From positions 1 through 35,909 of IMG/VR virus record IMGVR_UViG_3300032893_000186: 35,909 nt of DNA. The stretch is one strand, 5' to 3'. The number at the start of each line of letters is the position of its first letter. The first letter of the stretch is position 1. The notes beneath the pieces were generated by a model. That model did no database searches. It saw only the letters and a list, made by a program, of their open reading frames with translations, and was not told where the DNA came from. A program made the position numbers and the translations under genes. The stretch comes from a virus. Below are positions 1 through 7,418 of this stretch, piece by piece.

Positions 1-1159
1 TCAGACATTAGGAATTGGCGGAGACGATAAAAAAGGCGGAGCTGGTGCAGCTGGCATGAGCATGATGGCGGGCTTAGGAGAAGCTGGCGGTGCATTGGCA
101 GTTGCTGGGTTGATTGGAGTAGCATTAAAACAGCTTGTAGACCTTTTGAGAGACTTACTTAAAGAACTTGCAAAACATTCTGGGATTTTGTCAGGAACCA
201 TGAAAATTCTCGAAAACTCTTTTACATTATTCATAAAACCTTTTGCTGATTTCTTGGGTTATTTATTAAGACCTCTTGCAATTCTTCTTTTAAGACTTGC
301 TATCGCATGGTATAAAAATATAGAGGGACCCATGACAACTTTAGGACAAGCTGCAGGAAATGCTCAGGTTAATCCTCTTGCAACAAAATCAATCGGAATA
401 GGCTCAATGTTTCCTGCTCTTGGAATAACAGGAGTTCCGCCTGAGTTTTGGTCGAAACTCTGGGATGGATTAAAAAAAGATTGGAATGACAAAGTTGTTC
501 CCTTTTTTCACAAAACATGGACTGATATTGTGACATTCTGGAATAAATTAGGTCCTCAAATTCAAACAGAAATAGACAACATCAAAACATGGTGGGCGAA
601 TAACATTACAAAGCCTGTCGAGGATGACATAACAAAGATTAAATTATGGTGGGAAAAAAACATAACAACTCCGATAGAGAATGATATCGCAAGTATAAAA
701 AAATGGTGGACTGATAACATCACAACGCCTATTCAAACATTTATCACAAACGTAAAAACTTGGTGGGCGGATAACATTACAACACCTATCAATAATTTTT
801 TTACTAACGCTAAAAATTGGATTAAAGATAATATAGAAACTCCTTTTCAAAATGCAATAAATAAAATTCAAGGCTGGATTAACAAAATTCTCAGCAGCAT
901 CGGATTAGGAAGTTCTACAAAGCATCAATTAGGCGGACTTGTATTAAGCCCTCAGACTGTATCTGTTGCAGAGAGAGAACCGGAGTATATTATTCCAATG
1001 AGCAAGATGGGACAGATGAACGGTGGCATGAATTATTCACCGAATATAACAATAAATGCGAACATCAGCAAAGACTATGATGTTAAACAGCTCGGTGAAA
1101 AATTAGCTAAATATTCAAGGGAGGCTATGGCTCGAAGGTCGAGCTATTACAACAGATAA
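1..1159 (+). CDS. Tail tape-measure protein, C-terminal part (5' end outside window)
   Basis: The frame is open from base 2 with no stop before it, so the gene is cut by the window edge; the ATG at 56 is probably internal. A Gly/Ala-rich stretch followed by a hydrophobic segment (from about residue 4 after ATG 56) precedes a run of five 19-residue Trp-Trp repeats. The C-terminus carries the pattern GGLV-(x)n-EREPEYIIP, which matches the end of many phage tape measures (GG..., then GEPEAVIP-like). Tape measures set tail length and are ejected with the DNA. The window's last gene is a matching N-terminus in the compatible frame, giving about 437 residues if circular. The stop overlaps the next ATG (TAATG). 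Function is inferred from motif and position between the chaperones and the hub. Confidence 0.85.
   Translation, partial: QTLGIGGDDKKGGAGAAGMSMMAGLGEAGGALAVAGLIGVALKQLVDLLRDLLKELAKHSGILSGTMKILENSFTLFIKPFADFLGYLLRPLAILLLRLAIAWYKNIEGPMTTLGQAAGNAQVNPLATKSIGIGSMFPALGITGVPPEFWSKLWDGLKKDWNDKVVPFFHKTWTDIVTFWNKLGPQIQTEIDNIKTWWANNITKPVEDDITKIKLWWEKNITTPIENDIASIKKWWTDNITTPIQTFITNVKTWWADNITTPINNFFTNAKNWIKDNIETPFQNAINKIQGWINKILSSIGLGSSTKHQLGGLVLSPQTVSVAEREPEYIIPMSKMGQMNGGMNYSPNITINANISKDYDVKQLGEKLAKYSREAMARRSSYYNR
590..874 (+). repeat. Five tandem 57-bp repeats coding 19-residue WW units in tape measure
   Basis: Each unit begins with Trp-Trp (Trp-Ile in the last) and continues as xxN-I-T-x-P-I-x-x-x-I-x-x-I-K-x, for example WWTDNITTPIQ. 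Period is 19 residues with no gaps. A diverged sixth unit (FWNKLGPQIQ...) may precede it. Regular aromatic repeats are known in tape measures, where copy number could tune length. Confidence 0.85.
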
Positions 1160-1545
1160 TGGCATATCAATTAGGGGGGGTCAGTTTAGGACAAGTTCAA
1201 AGTGAACAAGTCAAGGCAGACAACGGAGTTGTAGAGTTTCCTGTCCCTAATGGAACGCCAGACAAAGTTGAATTAGTTGCTGTTTTAGGTGCAATAAAAA
1301 GAATTAGCATCACCGGTGTGATAACCGGAACAGTTGTCCAGCTTCAAAATTTCGTTTCAAGTCTCGAGGGCTGGGTCATTGCAGGCGGACAAATTCCGAC
1401 AGCTACGTTGTATTATCAAAGTGATTTAATTTCTCCGAGCGGAACAATGTCTGTAAGAGTTGAGCATGCTGATTATGCGTGGGAACTTGGAGCTCCAACA
1501 AAATTAAATTACTCAATAGACATGGTTCAGGGTATCAACGCTTAA
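1159..1545 (+). CDS. Small tail protein after tape measure (distal-tail/adaptor candidate)
   Basis: A 128-residue protein with alternating polar and hydrophobic residues, predicted mostly beta by eye. It has no cysteines, no membrane segment and no recognised catalytic motif. Its ATG overlaps the tape-measure stop, and the hub-like gene begins two bases after its own stop, so the three are translationally linked. In siphoviruses and myoviruses this slot encodes a distal-tail or baseplate adaptor protein. That position is the only basis for the call; I do not recognise the family. Confidence 0.5.
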   Translation: MAYQLGGVSLGQVQSEQVKADNGVVEFPVPNGTPDKVELVAVLGAIKRISITGVITGTVVQLQNFVSSLEGWVIAGGQIPTATLYYQSDLISPSGTMSVRVEHADYAWELGAPTKLNYSIDMVQGINA

Positions 1546-1546
1546 A

Positions 1547-3406
1547 ATGGCTTTATACAAACTTGTCAGGCTGAATGGAATAGATGTCTCAAGCCAAGTC
1601 ATAGATTATCAAATTGAATTAAATTATCAAGACTTGATTGATGCTGTTTCGATTGATTTTCCTTTTGCTGCATTAACTTCTCTTGTAACTCCGACTATGT
1701 TTATGGATTTAAAGATTTATGAGAGCGATACATTGCCTGTTGAGATTGCAGCAAACAGAAAATTCTGGGGAGAAGTCAATAACATAGAAAGCAATTTTTC
1801 TCAAATCAAAATATCAGCTTTTTCTAAACTATGGATTGCAGTCAACACTCAAATCACAAAAGTTTATGACCAGAACATAGACCCTGAAGGGGGAGTAGGC
1901 TCTGAAATCTTTAAAGACCTATGCTCTGAAGCTGGATTAAATTATGACAATACGACAATTCAATCAACAGGGAATGTTATTCTTCTACCGAAATTTGTTT
2001 GCAATAGAACTGATGTTTTTGAAAGGATGCAATGTCTTTGCGATATTTATGGTTTTCAATTTTATTACAGACCAGACACTGATTTTGTTTATTTCGAGCC
2101 AGCTGGTTTTGCTTCTAATCCTAATATTTTTTACATCGGCGGTTCTAACAATGTCGTTCAAACTTATCCTACATGGAAGAATGATGTTCTAAGTTTATGC
2201 AATAAAGTTGAAATAGACGGTGCAACTCAATTAACTCAAATCACAGAGACATTCTCAGGAGATGGAGCAACAAAGGTTTTCACATTACAATATCAGCCTA
2301 ACAGCACACATGTATTAATTAGTGGAGTTGAAAAAAAAGGCGGAGTTCCGGGAGTTACTTCAGGGATTGACTATTATTTAGATACAACTAATAATTATGT
2401 TATCTTTCTTGTAGCACCGCCAGCAGGGACGAACAACATCGTAGTTCAGTATGCATATCCTCAGCCTACGCCAGTGATTATGAAAGATTTTGCAAGTTAT
2501 GAGCATTACGGTCGATGGATTACAAGAACAATGACTTATACAGATATTCTTAGTGTCACAGATGCAGAAAACAGAGGAAGAAATTTCTTAGCGATTTACG
2601 CATGGGAATTTTTAAGCACTACTGCGAAAGTTCTTCCTTCAGTTATAACTTCTATGAATTTGAAAGCAGGGCAATCTATTCGAGTGATTGATGCAAGACA
2701 AAATATAGATGAATGGATGCTTGTAAAAAGGATTACATTAAATTATCCTAACAGAGATGTTGAAGTAGACTTAGGCGACATGGAATGGAGAATTGCAAGA
2801 TTTGAGAATGATGCAGCAACAAGATTAAAAAGATTAGAGGAAGAGATGGCGAAAACAGGGGACATAGTCAATGAAACAAATGATTTGCCTCATACAATTT
2901 CTGTCAAAAAAAGATACATGAAAATCACAAATCAGACAATAACAAGTTCGAATATTTTTATCTTAGGTCATCCTACTTATGGAATTTTAGGGTCTTCTCA
3001 TCTCGGAGCAAGTGGATTGAGTTCAGAAAGTCCTTTAGTGATTTATCAAGGGCATAATGATTACACTGAAGATTTTCACGACAATGATTTTAAGGATGCA
3101 TCGACAACTGCAAACTGGAATAATTCAACTCATAGTTTAATCTTTACAGCAGTCAATCAATTCGGTCAGAGCACGAGTGTTGATTACAACAACGGAACAA
3201 TTACAAATGCAACACTCACAGCGACTGGTTACAATGCGAACTTCACTTTATATTTATCTGCGAATGGCGGAACAAACTGGGAAACAACTTCAAATGGAGT
3301 TAGTCATACATTCAGTCACACTGGAACAGACCTTAGATGGAAAATAGTTTTGACATCAGGCTCTTCTGGAACAATCACAAAAGTAAAAATTTCAAATTAT
3401 CATTAA
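1547..3406 (+). CDS. Baseplate hub / tail-tip protein
   Basis: A 619-residue protein. The N-terminal part (LVRLNGIDVSSQVIDYQIEL...) resembles the opening beta-domain of phage hub proteins of the gpD/gp27 type, with a possible second hub-like region ending around the NYPNRDVEVDLGDMEW segment. A Thr/Gly-rich insert (about 230-310) looks like a separate beta-domain. After a short charged helix (RLKRLEEEMAK, about 430) the last ~170 residues are Ser/Thr/Asn-rich beta sequence, with NGGTNWE and a terminal segment like a receptor- or sugar-binding module. Position directly after the tape measure and adaptor supports a tail-tip role in host contact. No lysozyme motif is visible. The hub assignment is stronger than that of the C-terminal module. 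Confidence 0.65.
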   Translation: MALYKLVRLNGIDVSSQVIDYQIELNYQDLIDAVSIDFPFAALTSLVTPTMFMDLKIYESDTLPVEIAANRKFWGEVNNIESNFSQIKISAFSKLWIAVNTQITKVYDQNIDPEGGVGSEIFKDLCSEAGLNYDNTTIQSTGNVILLPKFVCNRTDVFERMQCLCDIYGFQFYYRPDTDFVYFEPAGFASNPNIFYIGGSNNVVQTYPTWKNDVLSLCNKVEIDGATQLTQITETFSGDGATKVFTLQYQPNSTHVLISGVEKKGGVPGVTSGIDYYLDTTNNYVIFLVAPPAGTNNIVVQYAYPQPTPVIMKDFASYEHYGRWITRTMTYTDILSVTDAENRGRNFLAIYAWEFLSTTAKVLPSVITSMNLKAGQSIRVIDARQNIDEWMLVKRITLNYPNRDVEVDLGDMEWRIARFENDAATRLKRLEEEMAKTGDIVNETNDLPHTISVKKRYMKITNQTITSSNIFILGHPTYGILGSSHLGASGLSSESPLVIYQGHNDYTEDFHDNDFKDASTTANWNNSTHSLIFTAVNQFGQSTSVDYNNGTITNATLTATGYNANFTLYLSANGGTNWETTSNGVSHTFSHTGTDLRWKIVLTSGSSGTITKVKISNYH

Positions 3407-3407
3407 A

Positions 3408-3421
3408 GTAAATTATTTAAA
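3408..3421 (+). promoter_or_regulatory. Archaeal BRE+TATA promoter, GTAAATTATTTAAA
   Basis: GTAAAT fits the archaeal BRE consensus RNWAAW and is followed by TATTTAAA. The element ends 22 nt before the ATG at 3443, so transcription should start at or next to the start codon (leaderless mRNA). It lies just after the hub stop codon. Confidence 0.7.
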
Positions 3422-3442
3422 CAAAAAGAAGTTACAAAAAAC

Positions 3443-3826
3443 ATGGTAGGAGTTATAACAAATTCAGGCATGGGTATTCTTGGAGAGAGATTTGTTGATG
3501 TAAGTCCTACAAGTCCGGTTATCTCGAGATTTAAAGTAAGCACTGGAACAACCCCGCCATCGATAGGAGATACAGATGTAGGAAACCCGGGAGCAGCTTT
3601 TTCAAAGACTTTCGAGCCGGGATATCCGACTTTTGACAGCGTGAACAAAGAGATAAGTTATAGATGCACTCTTTTGACAACCGAAGACAACGGAATGTTA
3701 ATCTCTGAATTTGGAGCTTTTAATTCAACACCTACAATGTGGTGCCATGATGTTTTTACTGCTTTCTCAAAATCAAATACTCAGATAATAAATTTTGTAG
3801 GAAAGGACGACCTTGTAAACAGCTAA
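3443..3826 (+). CDS. Small tail/fibre-associated structural protein
   Basis: A 127-residue beta-rich protein. The C-terminal half, LISEFGAFN...DVFTAFSKSNTQIINFVGK, resembles a pattern seen in small phage tail and fibre proteins (EIGLFN...H..F....K......). It is the first gene after a strong leaderless promoter, and its stop overlaps the next ATG (TAATG). It lies in the tail-tip cluster, so a structural role is likely. The exact part is unknown. Confidence 0.5.
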   Translation: MVGVITNSGMGILGERFVDVSPTSPVISRFKVSTGTTPPSIGDTDVGNPGAAFSKTFEPGYPTFDSVNKEISYRCTLLTTEDNGMLISEFGAFNSTPTMWCHDVFTAFSKSNTQIINFVGKDDLVNS

Positions 3827-4026
3827 TGGAGAATGAAGAAATCATAAAGAAATGCGAAGAACTCGGGTTTGACATCAGTCAGCAGGCTTTGAATATTCTA
3901 AAGCTTCAGAACGATGTGTCTCAGCATCAGTTTTTCGAGTATCTAAAAAATCGAATGAAAACAGTAGCTGGAGAAGATGTCCTTAAATTCTTATTAAAGC
4001 AAGCAGAGGTAGGAAATGGCTCTTAA
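3826..4026 (+). CDS. Small hypothetical protein in tail cluster
   Basis: A 66-residue, probably all-helical, charged protein (IIKKCEELGFDISQQALNILK...). It has no zinc motif (one Cys) and no membrane segment. It is translationally coupled to the previous gene (TAATG), and the next ATG lies 11 nt inside its 3' end. I do not recognise it; an assembly helper among the fibre genes is possible but unsupported. Confidence 0.55.
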   Translation: MENEEIIKKCEELGFDISQQALNILKLQNDVSQHQFFEYLKNRMKTVAGEDVLKFLLKQAEVGNGS

Positions 4027-4294
4027 AACTTATTACGTCGACGGAGATATTTATTACGCTGCATCTGTCAACTGGGTCAATGGAATTATTGCAGAGACAG
4101 CAACTTATTCTTATACAAGCGGAGTTCTAACTCAAATTCAACAGACAGTCTCAGGTAGCACATTGACAACTGTATTTAATTACACAGGCGGTGTTATCAC
4201 TTCGACTGTTGAAACTCGAGACGGGCATACAGTCACAACTACATTTACATATACAAGCGGAGTTTTGACTTCGATGGGAAGGACGGTGGCTTAA
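4016..4294 (+). CDS. Small beta-repeat protein, YD-repeat-like
   Basis: A 92-residue protein made of about three ~22-residue units with the pattern Y-[ST/N]-Y-[TS]-x-G-V-[LI]-T (TYSYTSGVLT, VFNYTGGVIT, TFTYTSGVLT). This resembles the YD/RHS beta-wrap pattern, but the protein is far shorter than RHS proteins. It lies between small tail genes and a fibre gene, and its stop is one base from the next ATG. It is probably a small virion surface or fibre-linked protein. Confidence 0.5.
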   Translation: MALKTYYVDGDIYYAASVNWVNGIIAETATYSYTSGVLTQIQQTVSGSTLTTVFNYTGGVITSTVETRDGHTVTTTFTYTSGVLTSMGRTVA

Positions 4295-4295
4295 A

Positions 4296-5231
4296 ATGGC
4301 TGTCGGCGTTGTTGCAATAAATGGTCTCAAAGGAGCTATTCCAGCATGGATTAGTCAGGGAGATAGTGCAGCAATCGCTCTTGGAAATGCAGACATTCCT
4401 CAGGTAAAAAATGTTACAGGAATACAAATGGATGGAGATGCATATGCTTCTTTAAGCTTCATAAAAGACGGAGTTAATCCAATTTATTATGTTAGTGGAA
4501 CTTCAGGATATAATGCTTTAAATTTCACTTTTGATGGATTTGCTCACTATATAGGCAGTGGTGCAGTCAATGGCGGAGCTGCATCAGGGAATGTTTTTGC
4601 AGTTTGGAACTCAGCTAATCCTTCTGTAGATTTAGGACCCGTAGGTTCAAGCCCTCATTCAAGCGGAAATTGGAGCGTTGTTTACATGACAGGGAATTAC
4701 AAAAGATATGATTATAGCAGCACTCCGTCAAACATAATGTGCAGGCATAGTTCGGGGGATTTATCAAATCCAGTTTCAGGTTTTTCAAGCTGGGGGACAG
4801 AATTTACATCAGGTCAATACTCAGACACTGGAAACTGGACAGACAGCTCTAATGACAGCTTCGGAACAGATTATATTGCTTTCAGGGTTACTGGATTAAG
4901 CTCGACAAATTTTAATTCACTTATGCCAGCTTTTGCAATTCAAGGGACTGCAAGTTCAAGCTCTTCAATTTCTGCTGTGATTTGGAATTTCAATACATCA
5001 ACATGGGACGGTGTTCCGAATTATTCAATAAGCGGTTCAGGTGTAGGAACAGCAACATTTGGCTGGTATACAGGTCATGGACCTTTAGGCGGAATTATCA
5101 CATCTCCAGCAAATTATATTTCAAGTGGAACAGCTTATGTTAAAGTCAATCATGCAGGTTCAACTATCAACTTAGCTCATGTAGGCTATGTTGGACTAAT
5201 TCAATTAAATGTGATGCAGAACGCCCAGTAA
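4296..5231 (+). CDS. Putative tail fibre / receptor-binding protein
   Basis: A 311-residue Ser/Gly/Asn/Thr-rich protein with almost no charge clusters and many aromatic residues, typical of beta-sandwich or trimeric fibre tips. It has no signal peptide or catalytic motif that I can see. It lies between the small beta-repeat protein and the lysis genes, separated from both by one base. Its place after the hub fits a receptor-binding role; the call is by composition and context only. Confidence 0.5.
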   Translation: MAVGVVAINGLKGAIPAWISQGDSAAIALGNADIPQVKNVTGIQMDGDAYASLSFIKDGVNPIYYVSGTSGYNALNFTFDGFAHYIGSGAVNGGAASGNVFAVWNSANPSVDLGPVGSSPHSSGNWSVVYMTGNYKRYDYSSTPSNIMCRHSSGDLSNPVSGFSSWGTEFTSGQYSDTGNWTDSSNDSFGTDYIAFRVTGLSSTNFNSLMPAFAIQGTASSSSSISAVIWNFNTSTWDGVPNYSISGSGVGTATFGWYTGHGPLGGIITSPANYISSGTAYVKVNHAGSTINLAHVGYVGLIQLNVMQNAQ

Positions 5232-5232
5232 A

Positions 5233-5484
5233 ATGCCAAGAAAACAAGACGGTTGTGCTTTTGGAAGAGAAAGCAGAATAATGATAGAGAATACTCAGGG
5301 TGATATTTCTGAGATTAAAAAAACTCTTGTTGGAATAGATGGAAATGGCGGAATGGCTGCGAGAATTGAAGAGTTATTCAATCATCAAAGTTCGAGATTG
5401 CCGCCCTGGGTTACAGCATTAGGATGTGTAGCTTCAGGTGTTATTGTCGGATTGGTTGTTTATGTGCTAACTCATGTTCATTAA
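5233..5484 (+). CDS. Small membrane protein, holin/XhlA-like
   Basis: An 83-residue protein: a polar N-terminal half with IMIENTQGDISEIKKTLVGIDGNGG, then a single hydrophobic segment (about residues 59-79, WVTALGCVASGVIVGLVVYVL). The arrangement of amphipathic helix plus one C-terminal membrane span resembles small phage lysis-cassette proteins of the XhlA type. The neighbours are a hydrolase-like gene and a second membrane protein, which supports a lysis or membrane role. Confidence 0.5.
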   Translation: MPRKQDGCAFGRESRIMIENTQGDISEIKKTLVGIDGNGGMAARIEELFNHQSSRLPPWVTALGCVASGVIVGLVVYVLTHVH

Positions 5485-5485
5485 A

Positions 5486-6121
5486 ATGGTAAAAATGTGG
5501 GTCTGGTCTCTTGATAATGCAGATGAATTGATTTCATTCTGTTTAAACAAGAATATAGACAGAGTTTTTGTCACGACTGATGACATGATTTCAGTCAAGA
5601 AAATTCAAGACAAGGGAATAAAAGTCGATTATCTCTACGGCATTCAATGGACTAAAGATGAAGGGCAATTAAAATTCTTATTAGACAAAATCTCTCAAGG
5701 ATATGATGGATTGCATTTAGACATCGAGTGCAAAAACTGGTGGAATATTTTTTCTTATGCGAAATTCATGAAGAACTTGATTAAGCAGTTAAGTTCAAAG
5801 ATTTATCTAAATTGCGACATAAATCAGTTTGAAAGTTATTTCTTAGGAAAAATTCCTTGTGATGTAACTCTCATGGCTTACAGAAATGACTTTAAATCAA
5901 TTAAGAATTTAGTCAATAAGACTGTAAAAAACCCTAATTTCAAGTTCACAATAGGAGTAGAGACACAAGATATTCAACCGGCTTCAAATTCATTCTACAG
6001 CCTTGGAAATGCGGTTATGTCTAAAACTCTGCATGACCTATGGTGTTATTTCGGAAAATATCGCAATTTCGATGATGTTGCTGTTCATTATTACACAAGT
6101 TGGAAGGTTCTAAAAAATTGA
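5486..6121 (+). CDS. TIM-barrel glycoside-hydrolase-like protein (putative lysis enzyme)
   Basis: A 211-residue protein from ATG 5486, two bases after the previous stop (an upstream in-frame ATG at 5474 overlaps that gene and is less likely). Alternating strands and helices run through IDRVFVTTDD, IKVDYLYGIQW, YDGLHLDIECKNWW, SKIYLNCDI, DVTLMAYRND and KFTIGVETQD. This fits a (beta/alpha)8 barrel; the acidic DGLHLDIE strand end and the ET near the C-terminus are plausible catalytic acids of a glycosidase. It lies between two small membrane proteins, so a cell-envelope polysaccharide-degrading role is a reasonable inference. There is no signal peptide. The enzyme family is unresolved. Confidence 0.5.
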   Translation: MVKMWVWSLDNADELISFCLNKNIDRVFVTTDDMISVKKIQDKGIKVDYLYGIQWTKDEGQLKFLLDKISQGYDGLHLDIECKNWWNIFSYAKFMKNLIKQLSSKIYLNCDINQFESYFLGKIPCDVTLMAYRNDFKSIKNLVNKTVKNPNFKFTIGVETQDIQPASNSFYSLGNAVMSKTLHDLWCYFGKYRNFDDVAVHYYTSWKVLKN

Positions 6122-6128
6122 GGTGAGA

Positions 6129-6317
6129 ATGGGGAAATTAGAGAAGATTATTCGAAGAGAGAAAAGATTTGTAGACTTAGCTAAACATCAAGAATTATAC
6201 TGTGTTCATCATGATTGTTTTTTAACTCCTTATGAAGTTCTGACAAAAAGATGCTATATCGGTTATAGAGGACAAAGGTATTGTAAACACATCAGATTTG
6301 ATAACGTTATTCAATAA
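6129..6317 (+). CDS. Small basic Cys/His protein
   Basis: A 62-residue basic protein from ATG 6129, with GAGGTG three bases upstream (6120-6125) overlapping the previous stop. An upstream in-frame GTG at 6123 is less likely because it lies within the Shine-Dalgarno. Contains C-V-H-H-D-C and two further Cys (RCYIGYRGQRYCKH), a possible single zinc site. Function unknown; it lies within the lysis cluster. Confidence 0.5.
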   Translation: MGKLEKIIRREKRFVDLAKHQELYCVHHDCFLTPYEVLTKRCYIGYRGQRYCKHIRFDNVIQ

Positions 6318-6322
6318 TTCGA

Positions 6323-6336
6323 GTAAGTTATTTAAA
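6323..6336 (+). promoter_or_regulatory. BRE+TATA promoter variant, GTAAGTTATTTAAA
   Basis: One base differs from the common element (G for A at position 5). It ends 21 nt before the ATG at 6357, predicting a leaderless transcript for the holin-like gene. Confidence 0.65.
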
Positions 6337-6356
6337 GGGAAAAAGTCTATAGAGTT

Positions 6357-6587
6357 ATGGCAAAATTTTATCAATCTAAAAAATTCTGGTTCGCAATTGG
6401 CGGAGCAGTTGTTGAGATTGTAAATCATGTCTTTAACTTAGGCTTGCCTGATGCTGCAATACTCGGCATCACAATGGCTTACGTCGTAGGACAAGGTTTA
6501 GCAGACATCAACAAGTATCAAGAAATCGCTCAAAGCGTGCAAACCCAGATTGAAGAAGCAAAGAAAGCAGTCGATGCTCCAAAGTAA
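6357..6587 (+). CDS. Holin-like membrane protein
   Basis: A 76-residue protein with a charged start, two hydrophobic stretches (about residues 11-27 and 33-47) and a C-terminal amphipathic helix (IAQSVQTQIEEAKKAVDAP). The motif AYVVGQGLADINK resembles a conserved segment of a small phage holin-like family (AYIxGQGIAD). It is monocistronic by signals: its own leaderless promoter upstream and a T-rich terminator downstream. It closes the lysis region. Holin activity is inferred. Confidence 0.55.
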   Translation: MAKFYQSKKFWFAIGGAVVEIVNHVFNLGLPDAAILGITMAYVVGQGLADINKYQEIAQSVQTQIEEAKKAVDAPK

Positions 6588-6602
6588 AACCCAATCTATC
6601 TA

Positions 6603-6629
6603 ATTTTTTTATTCTTTTCGTTTTTTCTT
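6603..6629 (+). terminator. T-rich archaeal terminator
   Basis: A run of T tracts (ATTTTTTTATTC, then CGTTTTTTCTT) starts 16 nt after the stop of the holin-like gene. Oligo-T tracts on the coding strand are the usual archaeal intrinsic termination signal; no strong hairpin is needed. Confidence 0.55.
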
Positions 6630-6642
6630 AGTGGTTACACAA

Positions 6643-6651
6643 TTATATAAA
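6643..6651 (+). promoter_or_regulatory. TATA box TTATATAAA
   Basis: Ends 22 nt before ATG 6673, the spacing of the leaderless late promoters. It therefore decides the start of the following zinc-ribbon gene in favour of ATG 6673 over the upstream GTG 6631. Confidence 0.6.
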
Positions 6652-6672
6652 GTTAAACATATAATACTTTTC

Positions 6673-6831
6673 ATGATTTACACAAGGTCATGCAAAAAAT
6701 GCGGTGCTGATTATCAGACAGAGATGAAGCACTCAAATGTATGCCCGGAGTGTGATAAAAGTTGCAATCCTTCTTATGTCAACAAAAAGTTTGAGGACCG
6801 TAGCGTTTCCTGTGGAAAACGAAGGATTTAA
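6673..6831 (+). CDS. Zinc-ribbon microprotein
   Basis: A 52-residue protein with two CxxC knuckles (CKKC near residue 7 and CPEC near residue 24), plus two further Cys. The CxxC-x(n)-CxxC arrangement indicates a single zinc ribbon. The start was chosen from the TATA spacing. A longer frame from GTG 6631 would place coding sequence over the promoter. The C-terminal part (FEDRSVSCGKRRI) is encoded by DNA that runs into the non-coding stretch. Function unknown; a nucleic-acid-binding role is typical for such microproteins but unproven. Confidence 0.6.
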   Translation: MIYTRSCKKCGADYQTEMKHSNVCPECDKSCNPSYVNKKFEDRSVSCGKRRI

Positions 6832-6918
6832 ATAGCCCTTTTGGTGCTCCAAAGGACGCTTGAAGTGATAAAATTATTAAATTAATAGAATAATAATTAA
6901 TCAAATTCAAGAAACAAG

Positions 6919-7020
6919 ATGAAGTCGAAAAGTCCAGCTTTCCGACGGATTAGAGGTTTTATACATAAAATCCGTATACCACCTATACATAAAAACATTA
7001 AAAATAAAAAAATAAAATAA
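6919..7020 (+). CDS. Possible small basic protein (33 aa)
   Basis: A 33-residue ORF, very rich in Lys/Arg/His and Ile (MKSKSPAFRRIRGF...), with an AT-rich TATA-like stretch around 6888-6900. It overlaps the direct repeats and palindrome of the intergenic region, so it may be fortuitous and the DNA or RNA may be the functional entity. No recognisable Shine-Dalgarno. Confidence 0.25.
   Translation: MKSKSPAFRRIRGFIHKIRIPPIHKNIKNKKIK
6960..6994 (+). repeat. Direct repeat TATACATAAAA, two copies 24 bp apart
   Basis: Identical copies at 6960-6970 and 6984-6994, with the palindrome GTATAC between them. The spacing (about two helical turns) upstream of a ribbon-helix-helix gene suggests operator sites. 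Confidence 0.45.
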
Positions 7021-7114
7021 CCAGTAGCGTCGATGTTGGAGCTAAAATAAAAATAATTATTAAACTATTAAAATAATAATTTTATTTTCAAATAAATAAA
7101 TAACAATCTATAAA

Positions 7115-7417
7115 ATGGGAAGAAAAAAAACCGGAAAAAGAAGTGAGACCATATCTGTAAGTCTGCCTTTAGAACTTGTAGATTTTCTTAACAAGATACA
7201 GAATAGAAGTGAATACGTCGAGGATGCAGTAAGAAGAAAGATTTTTCTTGAAGCAAATCCTCAAGTTTTGCTGAGAGAGATTGAAAGAGAGAAGAGAGCT
7301 TTAGTGAAAAAGATGAATGACTTGAAAGACAAAGAAGAGGATATCTTAGCAAATCTCGCGGAAATGCAAAAGAAAAGAGAAGAGCAGGCTACAGCATTGT
7401 TTAAAATCCCACTTTAA
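7115..7417 (+). CDS. Ribbon-helix-helix DNA-binding protein with C-terminal coiled coil
   Basis: A 100-residue protein. Residues ~11-45 match the ribbon-helix-helix pattern: a strand ETISVSLP, a helix LELVDFLNKI, a turn NRSEY, then helix VEDAVRRKIFLE, as in CopG/MetJ-type regulators. Residues ~50-92 are a charged heptad-like coiled coil (LLREIEREKRALVKKMNDLKDKEED). Such proteins bind DNA as dimers at short palindromes or direct repeats; the upstream intergenic stretch contains both, so autoregulation is plausible. It is the first gene of the accessory block, with AT-rich TATA-like sequence (AAATAAATAAATAA) about 20 nt upstream. Confidence 0.75.
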   Translation: MGRKKTGKRSETISVSLPLELVDFLNKIQNRSEYVEDAVRRKIFLEANPQVLLREIEREKRALVKKMNDLKDKEEDILANLAEMQKKREEQATALFKIPL

Positions 7418-7418
7418 A

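Larger units (their letters stand above)
6832..7114 (+). other. AT-rich intergenic stretch with repeats (regulatory or origin candidate)
   Basis: About 283 bases separate the lysis side from the accessory side. It contains a TATA-like TTTAAATAG at its left edge, long A/T runs, a palindrome GTATAC (6974-6979), an inverted pair ACGGATT/AATCCGT around 6954-6975, and an 11-base direct repeat. A 33-codon basic ORF (6919-7020) lies inside. With no replication gene recognised, this is the best visible candidate for an origin or a regulatory hub. Nothing here proves either. Confidence 0.4.

Noticed and set aside
1944-2192. Hydrophobic out-of-frame ORF inside the hub gene
   Set aside because: It lies entirely within a long, well-supported gene in another frame and has no start signal.
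6631-6672. GTG start for the zinc-ribbon gene at 6673
   Set aside because: The extension would translate across the TATA box at 6643-6651; ATG 6673 has the leaderless distance.
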